DNA from: Lachnospiraceae bacterium
GTDB lineage: Bacteria; Bacillota; Clostridia; Lachnospirales; Lachnospiraceae
Assembly (NCBI GenBank): GCA_017399445.1
Contig: JAFQCM010000011.1
Coordinates: forward strand, 1-54,646
DNA: 54,646 nt
Direction: 5' to 3'
This document shows positions 9,901 to 17,281 of this stretch, one piece after another. The notes under the pieces were generated by a model. That model did no database searches and was not told the origin of the DNA. It saw only the letters and a program-made list of their open reading frames with translations. The position numbers were made by a program, and so were the translations under genes. Each line of letters starts with the position of its first letter. Within the stretch, counting starts at the first letter, position 1.

Positions 9901-10265
9901 TGTTTGTAATATTTATAATATTTTCCAGAATATTTTTTTACAACAATCGTTTTCTTGTCTTTTGCAATTTCTCTTCCATCTCTAACATTATCTATTATCC
10001 ATACTTTTGTATACGCGGAATATCTGCTGTCTTTTTTTAAATTTCTGCTGATAATATCTACATTAGACCCTGCAATATTCCTCTCCTTACTATAGAATAC
10101 AATCATCCTTTCATCAATTTCCTGGTTCCTGCATAAATGAAACCGTATTTTCCGATAGCTATTCAAAATTGGCACAATAATATTATTTAGAAATGTTATT
10201 TTTTTTAGAACAGCCTTTCCTTTGCCAAAAGTTTTTCTGATTACCTTTTTCACTTCATACACCAA
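6963..10265 (-). CDS. Three-domain TagF-TagF-GT42-like polymerase
   Basis: A 1100-aa protein with three parts. Residues about 45-410 are a TagF-like (CDP-glycerol glycerophosphotransferase) domain that looks inactive: the usual TWHG reads TWQQ at 147-150, and ITDYSS reads ITNLSE at 313-318. Residues about 440-820 are a second TagF domain with motifs intact: TWHG at 537-540, APTWRDT at 641-647, FRAHHH at 677-682, and ITDYSS at 716-721. Residues about 865-1100 carry GNGPSL (879-884), a GxDNSDTHG segment (about 1006) and a His at 1053 placed like the GT42 catalytic His; database names for such domains are DUF115 or MptE-like. It probably polymerises an alternating polyol-phosphate and ulosonic-acid chain at the membrane. 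No ATG is available; TTG at 10265 or the adjacent GTG is used. Confidence 0.85.
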   Translation of the reverse strand: MVYEVKKVIRKTFGKGKAVLKKITFLNNIIVPILNSYRKIRFHLCRNQEIDERMIVFYSKERNIAGSNVDIISRNLKKDSRYSAYTKVWIIDNVRDGREIAKDKKTIVVKKYSGKYYKYYKQAKYWISDFFLDEWMVPVEEQKVICTWQQQPLEKDGFPDMLYGRNMEEIVKKGKEYFQNITYFIGVSEEHVKQVKEYFRFSDNDRESSKFLPMGRISHDYFFQCTEDGKEQIKDQLDIPVDTKIILISMALEENLGIDIEKLAKDLGKEFTLLVDNNVNVEEYDLNENCAKVLRVYRRRNVNYLYAISDMLITNLSEKICEYAVIKKPIICFESKEDYLEKRKNIWISEEELPVEMVTETEKLAQKVKNLVESYNVEKAEEFNKKYNTLSDGTISERILDECFDHKFSEKYTALLREDAKKLIENRRKKYENFCKTEDIDEKKIVFESFAGDKYACNPKAIYEELLKDDRYSDFEFVWIVNKPEDFQFLMKNPNTTVVKKFSNAHYKTYASAKYWVNNMSVPEYLTPREGQVYIETWHGVPLKRMGFDIETDVDPRQSRSEMQRKYEEKAKKMNYMLSSSPFYQEKLTSAFAIDKFGSTDIFVNTGYPRNDFLCNYTEDMKEEILEKLQLPKDKKFILYAPTWRDTQYENGKIVYQVALDFKKFMDKLPKDYVLLFRAHHHVKAVNNDNEVMDNVINVADVDDINDLYVVSDMLITDYSSTMFDYALLKRPMVFYMYDLEDYGDNVRGFYFDIHEIPGPIVQKEEELADAVLKTIQNFTYDEKYKKFNEKFNTYNDGQSSKHVIDTCFTNQVSENYLELKEKRIKKINEEREALNRKKIRKYNLKAISYMLHLKSDRNSRMLMEYKNKYKGERCFLIGNGPSLTPDQLDLLKDEKCFACNMIYKVFDQTQWRPSFYCCIDSLYAKSIGSELLRMGRETPVITVATSYTKVKNKPKKMMYVNNVFSEDNYKVRGNLLAYCKTKATVMTIMAEAAFYMGFKEVYLIGVDNSDTHGTGGHFYSDSSQKLVAQQDINRIKKRLKKNNITREDIAKHTQERCNSVYEELKKYADSHGIKMYNATRGGSLEVYPRVKLEDVVKKP

Positions 10266-10285
10266 GCCTTTCCATACTTATCCTG

Positions 10286-12409
10286 CTATTTCAAAAGTGT
10301 TTCTAAATCTACTCTTTCAAACACTTCCAGATTTCCGCCCCTTGAAGCATTTTTCATTTTAATTCCATGTGTATCAGCATATTTTTTCAATTCCTCATAC
10401 ACAGAATTACATCGATTTATTGTATGCTCTGCAATATCCTTATCTGTAATATTTTTCTTTAAAACACGCTTTTTTATCCTGTTTTTATCCTGCTCTGCTA
10501 CTAATTTTTCCACATCACTTTTATAAAAGTGTGCATTATTTCCATGAGTATCACTATTGTCTACTCCTACCAGGTAAATTTCACTAAATCCCATAAAAAA
10601 AGCTAGTTCAGCCATTACAGTCATAACCGTTGCCTTTGTTTTACAATATGCCATTACATTGCCACGCACTTTATAATGATTTTCACTAAACACATTGTTT
10701 ACATACAGCATATTTTCCGGCTTTTCATTCAATTTTACATAAGAAGTGTATACTGTAAACATATTTCTGACATCTTCCATCTCCTGTTTCACATCTTCTG
10801 CTATGTTCTTTGCATACAAACTATCAATAGAACAATAATACGTAGGACGCCATTGTGTCTTTTCAAATATTTTATATATCATATTGCATCCAAAACAAAT
10901 TTCATCTTTTAACAATTCTAAATCTTCTGCTTTTAGACTTGGACCATTTCCAATCAAAAAACATCTTTCACCTTTATGACTATTCTTCAACCGGTAAAGT
11001 GCTTTACTGTTTTCATCCATACAAATGCCATGACTTCTCAAAAGACCTCTGCAATTATAGCTCAGGATTTTTACACTATTCTTCATTTCCCTAACCATAT
11101 TAGTTTTTCTTATGGTTTTTTCCTTTAATTTCAAATATTCACTTGAAACTTCTGATGAGAATACAGTGTCAACTATCATCTTAGCACTATTTCCCTTATT
11201 ATACTGATTAAACTTTTGATTAAATGCAATATATTTTTCCTTGTATATTTCCGGACAGGATAAAGTATTTTTAATTGTTTCTGCCAATTTATTATTTTCT
11301 TTTACTATAGGTCCTGGCAATTGGCTAATATCAAAATAAAATCCTCTAATATCCTTTTCATATTCTTCCAGGTCATACATAAAAAATACCATAGGCCGAT
11401 TTAAAATTGCATAGTCGAACATAGTACTAGAATAGTCCGTCACCAATATATCACTAATAATATAGAGATAATTAATTTCATCCACATCTGCCACATTAAT
11501 AATATTTGGATTTTTCACTTCATCCCCATTTACTTCTTTTACATGGTGATGTGCCCTGAATAATATAACATATTCTTCTCCCAATTCTTCACTTAATCTG
11601 TCTAAGTCAACTGCTACCTGGTATACAACTTTTCCATGTTCAAACTGAGTATCTCTCCAAGTTGGAGTATACAATATAACTTTTTTCCCTTCCGGTATCT
11701 GAAGTTTTTCTTTCATTCTCCTAACATCATCATCGGTATAATGAAACAAATAATCATTTCTCGGATAACCACTGTTAAGAAAAATATCCCGCTTACAATA
11801 TCGTTCCAGGCCAAATGCACTTGTAAGCTTTTCTGTATAAAATTCCGAACTACTTATCATATAAGTCATCTTTTTTGCTTTATGCTTATACTTTTTCAAC
11901 ATATGTGATTTCGTCTGACGGGGATCTGCATCTGTTTCAATATCAAACCCCATTCTTTTTAGAGGAACACCATGCCATGTTTCGAGATAAATCTGTCCTT
12001 TGCGTGGCTTTAAGTAATCTGGAACAGACATATTATTAACCCAATACTTTGCTGTAGCATAGACCTTATAATGCTTTTTCGAAAATTTCTTTACTAAAGT
12101 TGTATTTTTGTTTGATTCCAAAAACTTATATTCTCCCGGCTTGTTAAAAATCCATACAAATTCAAAATCTTCAAACTCTGGTCTTTTTAACATTTCCTCG
12201 TATATCGCCATAGGATTACAAGCATATTTGCTTCCGGCAAACGACTCAAATACAACCATTCTTTCTTCTATGTTATGGGTATACTGATACCGTTTTATCT
12301 TCAGACCTCGCCTTACAGTATTTACATTTTCCAGCATGCTCTTTAAATATTTATTGCTATAACATATTAGTTTGACTTCATGCTTAATTTCAGATATTAT
12401 CTTTTTCAC
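10286..12409 (-). CDS. Two-domain TagF-GT42-like transferase
   Basis: A 707-aa relative of the C-terminal two thirds of the previous protein. The TagF-type polyol-phosphate transferase domain (residues about 45-445) has TWHG at 144-147, then PTWRDT, FRAHHH and ITDYSS, so it looks active. A GT42/DUF115-like domain (about 475-707) has GNGPSL at 487-492, GVDNSDTHG near 616 and the putative catalytic His662. TagF enzymes transfer polyol phosphate from CDP-polyols; GT42 enzymes use CMP-sialate. The start is a GTG at 12407-12409 with GGAGG 8 nt upstream. It follows tagD, which supplies CDP-glycerol. It may act as primer or second polymerase beside the 1100-aa enzyme. Domain calls are strong; donor assignments are inferred. 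Confidence 0.85.
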   Translation of the reverse strand: MKKIISEIKHEVKLICYSNKYLKSMLENVNTVRRGLKIKRYQYTHNIEERMVVFESFAGSKYACNPMAIYEEMLKRPEFEDFEFVWIFNKPGEYKFLESNKNTTLVKKFSKKHYKVYATAKYWVNNMSVPDYLKPRKGQIYLETWHGVPLKRMGFDIETDADPRQTKSHMLKKYKHKAKKMTYMISSSEFYTEKLTSAFGLERYCKRDIFLNSGYPRNDYLFHYTDDDVRRMKEKLQIPEGKKVILYTPTWRDTQFEHGKVVYQVAVDLDRLSEELGEEYVILFRAHHHVKEVNGDEVKNPNIINVADVDEINYLYIISDILVTDYSSTMFDYAILNRPMVFFMYDLEEYEKDIRGFYFDISQLPGPIVKENNKLAETIKNTLSCPEIYKEKYIAFNQKFNQYNKGNSAKMIVDTVFSSEVSSEYLKLKEKTIRKTNMVREMKNSVKILSYNCRGLLRSHGICMDENSKALYRLKNSHKGERCFLIGNGPSLKAEDLELLKDEICFGCNMIYKIFEKTQWRPTYYCSIDSLYAKNIAEDVKQEMEDVRNMFTVYTSYVKLNEKPENMLYVNNVFSENHYKVRGNVMAYCKTKATVMTVMAELAFFMGFSEIYLVGVDNSDTHGNNAHFYKSDVEKLVAEQDKNRIKKRVLKKNITDKDIAEHTINRCNSVYEELKKYADTHGIKMKNASRGGNLEVFERVDLETLLK

Positions 12410-12434
12410 AAAGCATTCCTCCGGGTTTACCTTT

Positions 12435-12824
12435 TTATTTCTTTAAGTCATTTTTTATCTGTGTAGTTGAAATTTCAGGTGTTCGTTCAAGATATACTAC
12501 CTCACAATATTCTTGTAAGAAATCGAATTTTCCTTTCCAGTCATCTCCCATGACAAATGTATCAATATGATACTCTTGTACATCAGAAATTTTTTGTTCC
12601 CAACTAGTTTCCGGAATAACTAAATCTACATATCTGATTGCTTCTAATAATCTTTTTCTTTCTTCATAAGTAAAATAACATTTTTTCTGTTTCATGTTCC
12701 AGTTAAATTCATCTGTAGATAATACTACCACCAGATAATCTCCTAATGCTTTTGCTCTTTGCAATAAATTCACATGACCATAGTGTAATAAATCAAAAGT
12801 TCCATAAGTAATTACTTTTTTCAT
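12435..12824 (-). CDS. tagD: Glycerol-3-phosphate cytidylyltransferase
   Basis: A 129-aa nucleotidyltransferase that makes CDP-glycerol from CTP and sn-glycerol-3-phosphate, the donor for TagF-type domains. It shows the family signature GTFDLLHYGHVNLL (8-21) with the HxGH-type motif and a C-terminal ISTTQIK corresponding to the RxxGISTT loop. The length equals that of B. subtilis TagD (129 aa). GAGGAA precedes the ATG. It lies immediately upstream, in transcription, of the two TagF fusion genes, so at least one polyol in the polymer is probably glycerol phosphate. Confidence 0.95.
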   Translation of the reverse strand: MKKVITYGTFDLLHYGHVNLLQRAKALGDYLVVVLSTDEFNWNMKQKKCYFTYEERKRLLEAIRYVDLVIPETSWEQKISDVQEYHIDTFVMGDDWKGKFDFLQEYCEVVYLERTPEISTTQIKNDLKK

Positions 12825-12849
12825 CTCTATTCCTCACTTTTTTAACGCT

Positions 12850-13686
12850 TTATCTCAACACTTCTTCCAAAGAGATTCTTTCAAAAACCTCCAAGGCCCC
12901 ACCTCTTGTGGCATTGTATATTTTAGAAAGACCTTTTTTTTGGGCATATTGTTCAATTTTCTCATATACTTCTATAGAACGGTTAATACTTTTACATGCT
13001 GCCTCTTCCTGGGAAATATTTTTCCCTTTTAACCCCTTTTGTAATCTTTTCACATTATCCTGCTTCAGTTTTTCAGGAATATAATTTTTTGTAAAATGTC
13101 CTGTATTTTGAAAAGAACTGGTACAGTCTACACCTAACAGATATATTTCGCTAAATCCCATATACATGGCCAATTCTAGCATAAATCCCATCACCGTAGC
13201 CTTTACATTGCAATAAGAAAGCATATCTCCTTTTACCCTATATGCTCCTTCTGTATACACATCATTTACATATATTGTATATTTTGGTCTTTCATTCATT
13301 CGCACGTAAGTTGATTTTGGTGTAAAAAAAGGCACTTGTATCTGCTTGCTTATCTCTTCTGCCAATTGCAATCCATAATTGCGGTCTGTAACACAATGAT
13401 AGGTGGGACGCCATGAAGTTTCCTCAAAAATCTTATAAATCATATTGCACCCAATAGAATACTCATTTTTAATTAACTCCAGGTCTGAAGCTTTTAAACT
13501 TGGTCCTGTACCAATTAAAAAACAACGTTCCCCTTTATGCTTATTCTTATATGCTGCTAATCTTTTTTCATTTTCACTCAGATAGATTCCTTGGGATGCC
13601 CCCAGACCCTCTATGTTATATCTTAGATACTTGCCTCCATTATAAAGTGGCTTAATACACTTCTTAACCCTTGCAGCTAATTTCAA
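12850..13686 (-). CDS. Stand-alone DUF115/GT42-like protein
   Basis: A 278-aa protein equivalent to the C-terminal domain of the two TagF fusion proteins, without a TagF part. Conserved are GERCFLIGTGPSL (about 52-64), CNMIYKIF, the GFSEIYLLGVD segment and the NATRGGALEVFER tail. The position that carries His in the two fusions (H1053 and H662) reads Lys here (about residue 232), so it may be inactive or use another residue. The start is probably TTG at 13684-13686, with AGAGG 8 nt upstream; the GTG three codons earlier abuts that site. It could add the first sugar acid, or act as an accessory subunit. The function is not established. Confidence 0.75.
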   Translation of the reverse strand: MKLAARVKKCIKPLYNGGKYLRYNIEGLGASQGIYLSENEKRLAAYKNKHKGERCFLIGTGPSLKASDLELIKNEYSIGCNMIYKIFEETSWRPTYHCVTDRNYGLQLAEEISKQIQVPFFTPKSTYVRMNERPKYTIYVNDVYTEGAYRVKGDMLSYCNVKATVMGFMLELAMYMGFSEIYLLGVDCTSSFQNTGHFTKNYIPEKLKQDNVKRLQKGLKGKNISQEEAACKSINRSIEVYEKIEQYAQKKGLSKIYNATRGGALEVFERISLEEVLR

Positions 13687-13730
13687 AACATTCACCTCTA
13701 TTACAACTGAAACAAAACCACTATTTTTTA

Positions 13731-14411
13731 CTAATATAATGCACGGTGTTTTGTATATTCTTCAAACGTTTTTAATGACTCTTCGAAAGACATATCTCCC
13801 TTAAATAAAGAAGATGAACCTGCCACTAAAATATCTCCACCAAGTTTATGCATTAATCTGGCTCTTTCATAATTCACATTTCCATCCACCATAATTTTAA
13901 TTTCATGCTTTTTTTGTGAATCCAGCCATTTTCTGGTATTCATAATTTTTTCAATCATCCCGTCTACCATCGGCTGACCAGCAAATCCTGGCGTAATCAT
14001 CATCAAATTAACAAATCCTATTTTTTCAATATATGGTGCCAACACCTCATAATGGTCTTCCACATCTAACACAATTCCTGCTTTCGCTCCCAGTTCATGA
14101 ATTAATGTAATACATTTTTCAATATCTTTGGTTGCCTGATAGTGGAAACTAATAAGATCATTTTCTCCTGCATCCAACAACGGAATAATATCTTCCGGTT
14201 CTTTTGTCAGCAAATGAAAATCGCTTCTTACATTTACTCTTTTTTGAATTTCACAAATAGTTTCCAGTCCTAATGTCATATTTGGCACAAAATGGCCGTC
14301 CATAATATCATAGTGGAAGTAATCCACTCCTGCTTTTTCTAATGCTTTTACATCACGCTCTAAATTTAATAAATCTGCGCACATTATCGATGCTGTAATT
14401 TCTGCTCTCAT
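13731..14411 (-). CDS. Ribulose-phosphate 3-epimerase family protein
   Basis: A 226-aa TIM-barrel epimerase related to Rpe (D-ribulose-5-phosphate and D-xylulose-5-phosphate) and AlsE. Metal-site motifs are visible: FHYDIMDGHFVPN (32-44), HLL near 71, and the MVDGNV loop near 174. AGGG is 5 nt upstream of the ATG. It is squeezed between the polyol-phosphate dehydrogenase and the GT42-like gene, so it probably makes the ketose phosphate that the dehydrogenase reduces. A general pentose-phosphate-pathway Rpe is less likely in this operon. The exact sugar phosphate is not decided. Confidence 0.85.
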   Translation of the reverse strand: MRAEITASIMCADLLNLERDVKALEKAGVDYFHYDIMDGHFVPNMTLGLETICEIQKRVNVRSDFHLLTKEPEDIIPLLDAGENDLISFHYQATKDIEKCITLIHELGAKAGIVLDVEDHYEVLAPYIEKIGFVNLMMITPGFAGQPMVDGMIEKIMNTRKWLDSQKKHEIKIMVDGNVNYERARLMHKLGGDILVAGSSSLFKGDMSFEESLKTFEEYTKHRALY

Positions 14412-14418
14412 ATTATCC

Positions 14419-15459
14419 CTACCGTACTATCATCACTTTGTTATAGAATTCCTTGCGTTCTTTCATAATATTTAATCCTTTATGAAGTTCATCAAAAGGA
14501 AGTTTATGAGTAATCTGTAAAGCCGGCTTTAAATCTCCATGTTCAATGGCTTCTAACGCCTTTGTCCAGTCGCTTTCCAAACCTCCATGATAACTGGAAT
14601 TCCATGTTCCGTATATTGTAAGTTGTTTTCTTAGTATCTGCCAGTAAACTGCCTTGTCTAACTGTGCATTGGAATGAGGATTTGCTATTAATAATAATTT
14701 TCCTCCCGGTTTTACCACATTTAAACATTGGGTTAAAATCTCGTTATTTCCAACTCCTTCAATAACAATGTCTACTCCCTGTTCTTTTGTATTTTCTTTA
14801 ATAAATTTTTCAATATCTTCAGTTTTTCCATTACAAAACTTTTCTATGCCAAGGTTTCTTGCCAATTCTGCCTGTTTTTCTTTGGTTCCTACTAAAAGAA
14901 TCTGTTCTGCTCCCATAATTTTAAGCCATTGTGCCATTAAAAGTCCAATGGTTCCCGGTCCAAAGATACATACACTGTTCCCTTTCACACCATCCAAACG
15001 GGATAAAGCATGCCTGGCCACACAAATAGGTTCTAACATAGCAGCTTCTTCAAAACTGATGTTTTCCGGTAATGGCAGCAGATTCCAAATTGGTACCAGA
15101 ACATATTCTGCAAACCCCCCATCACAACGGGAACCTAAATAATTATAATTTCTGCAAAGCTCATAGGTTTCTTCTTTACATGGAGAACATTCCTTACATG
15201 GGATTAATGGAAATACTCCCACTCTTCCCCCAATTAGATCTTTATATTCTTCATCTACCACCTCTCTGACAATCCCTGCAAATTCATGTCCCGGAATTGT
15301 TGGAAAATGGTAAGTTCCTGTTTCAAAAATTCTTGGAATATCAGAACCGCAGATACCCGCTGCTTTCACTTCTACCAGTGCATAGCCACTTTTACATTTT
15401 GGCGTATCTACTTCTTTGTATTCCAGCTTATTTACTGCTTCTAACACATATGCTTTCAT
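14419..15459 (-). CDS. Zinc-dependent polyol-phosphate dehydrogenase (GatD/TarJ-like)
   Basis: A 346-aa medium-chain dehydrogenase. The catalytic-zinc region has CGSD and GHEFAG, the structural-zinc loop is CKECSPCKEETYELC, and the nucleotide-binding GPGTIGLL follows. The overall sequence looks closer to galactitol-1-phosphate/sorbitol dehydrogenases than to S. aureus TarJ. In place it should reduce a ketose phosphate to the polyol phosphate that the next-door cytidylyltransferase activates. The start is ATG at 15457-15459 with GGAAGG upstream; this lies inside the end of the cytidylyltransferase gene (32-bp overlap), suggesting translational coupling. Ribitol, arabinitol or xylitol phosphate are all possible products. 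Confidence 0.85.
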   Translation of the reverse strand: MKAYVLEAVNKLEYKEVDTPKCKSGYALVEVKAAGICGSDIPRIFETGTYHFPTIPGHEFAGIVREVVDEEYKDLIGGRVGVFPLIPCKECSPCKEETYELCRNYNYLGSRCDGGFAEYVLVPIWNLLPLPENISFEEAAMLEPICVARHALSRLDGVKGNSVCIFGPGTIGLLMAQWLKIMGAEQILLVGTKEKQAELARNLGIEKFCNGKTEDIEKFIKENTKEQGVDIVIEGVGNNEILTQCLNVVKPGGKLLLIANPHSNAQLDKAVYWQILRKQLTIYGTWNSSYHGGLESDWTKALEAIEHGDLKPALQITHKLPFDELHKGLNIMKERKEFYNKVMIVR

Positions 15460-16162
15460 CTGTATTCCCTTCCTTACTAAGTTCCGCCTCAAAGTTTGTT
15501 AGATCTTCCATAGTAGTTATTTTAAAGTTTTTTTCCGCTCCTGGAAACAGCCGAATTTCCATTCCATTTTTATATGCAATTTCACTGCTCCCTCTTGTAT
15601 TCATCAATTCTTCATCGGTTGCATTATCATGAATTTCTTTATATTTACCATAATTAAAACTTTCCGGAGCCTGTCCTGCAAATAATTCACTTCGTTCTAA
15701 CAAGCTGGCAATACTTTTTCCGTCTTTACTTCGATAAACAGTATCTTTTATAGTAATGACCGGCATAGCACCATCTAATTCCTGTGCCCCTTTGATACAT
15801 TCATTAATAATTTCTTCAGTTACAAATGGTCTTGCCGCATCATGAATAATTACAATATCTTCATTAGAAGCACTGTTTTCACAAGCTTTTAATCCATTAT
15901 AAATAGAATGCTGTCTGGACTTTCCTGCCTCTGCAAAACCTTTAAATTTCGTAATCTTATCTTTTTCCATCCACTGTACAATATACTCATGCCAGGAATT
16001 ATCTGCAACAACATAAATTTCCTGAATATCCTTATGTTTTTCAAATGTATTCAAACAATAATTAATAATTGGCCTTCCTTGCACTTCAATGTACTGCTTT
16101 GGCCTGTCAATACTTTTCATACGGCTTCCTACACCGCCTGCAAGAATAATTGCTATATTCAT
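15428..16162 (-). CDS. IspD/TarI-like polyol-phosphate cytidylyltransferase
   Basis: A 244-aa cytidylyltransferase with AIILAGGVGSRM (4-15), SRQHSIYNGL (near 83), IIHDAARPF (near 106) and GAEKNFKITTMEDL (near 208). IspD and TarI share these motifs, but the operon with a polyol dehydrogenase and TagF-type transferases favours a TarI role: CTP plus ribitol-5-phosphate, or a related pentitol phosphate, gives a CDP-polyol. It overlaps the upstream acyltransferase by 4 bp and the downstream dehydrogenase by 32 bp, so the three genes look translationally coupled. A true IspD cannot be excluded from sequence alone. Confidence 0.87.
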   Translation of the reverse strand: MNIAIILAGGVGSRMKSIDRPKQYIEVQGRPIINYCLNTFEKHKDIQEIYVVADNSWHEYIVQWMEKDKITKFKGFAEAGKSRQHSIYNGLKACENSASNEDIVIIHDAARPFVTEEIINECIKGAQELDGAMPVITIKDTVYRSKDGKSIASLLERSELFAGQAPESFNYGKYKEIHDNATDEELMNTRGSSEIAYKNGMEIRLFPGAEKNFKITTMEDLTNFEAELSKEGNTDESICVRSSK

Positions 16163-17151
16163 TTATTTTTCCTTTCCTGCTTTCTCTTGTTTATTACCCA
16201 AGAAAGCCCCATTCCTACTATTACAATTGCTACTGTAACTACAAAAGAATATCCGGCGATTCCCATGGTACTATTGCTAAATTTCTCTGCCATTCCTACT
16301 TTTTCTAATATTTTAATTACAATTACATGACCTAAATAAATTCCCATGGTATGACTGGCCAGATAGGGAAGAATTGGTTTTTCTCCCGGTATTATCATAA
16401 AAAGAAGAATACCAAGGATAACTCCTGCCACATACTGAAATGCTCTGAAAAATATAGTGTATCCCTGAAAAGCATAGGAAGTATATCCATACAACCCCCA
16501 GGTATTTATCATGGAGCTACCATAATAAATGCAAATAAAAATTCCAACAAACAAAATTATACAAATCCAAGGGACTCTTTTCTTTTTCCTATATTCCAAA
16601 GCCTTTTCTATCCATTTTTTTCCCATATCTTCCTGTTTTATATAATATCCTAAAAGGAAAAACGGGAAAAACACTAAAATTCTTGATAAGGAAAATTCCT
16701 TTCCTATCATATTTACATAACCTGCTAATAATCCAATCCCTATACTTCCAATCCATAAGCAAATTTGCTTTTTTCTTTTGCCCTCTGCTTGAAAAAGAGG
16801 AAGTATCAGACTCCAGACTGCTAATGCCAGCAGATACCATAATACATAATAACTTTTCAGAAAATGAAAGCTTTCTGCCTTCATAATATAAACGTCAAAT
16901 ATTCCATATAGTGCCTGGTACACAACATATGGAATAAGATATTTTTTTACTATTCTCTTTTTATCGCTTTTTGCAAAAGCACCGGAACAAAAAACAAATA
17001 CGGGCATGTGAAACAGGTATATAAAATTGTATAATCCTATAAACAGCCTGTTGTCAAAGCGAAGTGGTTCCAGAGCATGTCCATATACCACCAAAATAAT
17101 AAGCACCACTCTAATATTATCAAACAATATATTTCTTTTCTTTTCCATCAT
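16159..17151 (-). CDS. Acyltransferase family 3 membrane protein
   Basis: A 330-aa multi-pass protein of the acyltransferase-3 family, which O-acetylates or otherwise acylates extracytoplasmic glycans. The N-terminus has the family pattern LFDNIRVVLIILVVYGHA, with the conserved His after the first helix, and about ten hydrophobic segments follow. It is the first gene of the left operon, behind a structured leader. AGGAAG lies 4 nt before the first ATG and 7 nt before a second, so either of two adjacent codons may start. It probably decorates the polymer made by the downstream genes; the acyl group and acceptor are unknown. Confidence 0.85.
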   Translation of the reverse strand: MMEKKRNILFDNIRVVLIILVVYGHALEPLRFDNRLFIGLYNFIYLFHMPVFVFCSGAFAKSDKKRIVKKYLIPYVVYQALYGIFDVYIMKAESFHFLKSYYVLWYLLALAVWSLILPLFQAEGKRKKQICLWIGSIGIGLLAGYVNMIGKEFSLSRILVFFPFFLLGYYIKQEDMGKKWIEKALEYRKKKRVPWICIILFVGIFICIYYGSSMINTWGLYGYTSYAFQGYTIFFRAFQYVAGVILGILLFMIIPGEKPILPYLASHTMGIYLGHVIVIKILEKVGMAEKFSNSTMGIAGYSFVVTVAIVIVGMGLSWVINKRKQERKNK

Positions 17152-17197
17152 GTTTCTTCCTACTTATATTTATGGAAATCTACTCAATATCGTTCCT

Positions 17198-17226
17198 ATG
17201 TTACCATACTCAATAAAAAAAATCAA
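17198..17226 (-). promoter_or_regulatory. Candidate proximal sigma-A promoter
   Basis: On the minus strand TTGATT (17221-17226) and TAACAT (17198-17203) are separated by 17 bp. A transcript from here would start near 17190 and skip the hairpins of the longer leader, leaving a UTR of about 40 nt before the acyltransferase. The -10 is weak, so this is tentative. Confidence 0.4.
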
Positions 17227-17233
17227 CTTTTAG

Positions 17234-17260
17234 AAAAAACCTCTATAAACACACGTAGAG
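17234..17260 (-). terminator. Weak terminator-like hairpin with U-tract in leader
   Basis: On the minus strand CTCTA and TAGAG enclose a 10-nt loop and are followed by GTTTTTTC. The stem is only 5 bp, so it would be a weak terminator unless helped. It shares 3 nt with the 3' arm of the stronger tetraloop hairpin just upstream. Confidence 0.35.
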
Positions 17261-17281
17261 CAGGCTCTTTCGAACCTGCTC
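17258..17281 (-). other. 10-bp RNA hairpin with GAAA tetraloop in leader
   Basis: Minus-strand GAGCAGGTTC and GAGCCTGCTC pair over 10 bp, with one G-U pair, around a GAAA loop. A GNRA loop closed by C-G is typical of functional structured RNA. No U-tract follows directly, so it is not itself a terminator. Confidence 0.6.

Noticed and set aside
14419..15459. Naming the dehydrogenase tarJ
   Set aside because: The full structural-zinc loop and overall sequence look closer to polyol dehydrogenases of the GatD type, so only a general polyol-phosphate role is claimed.
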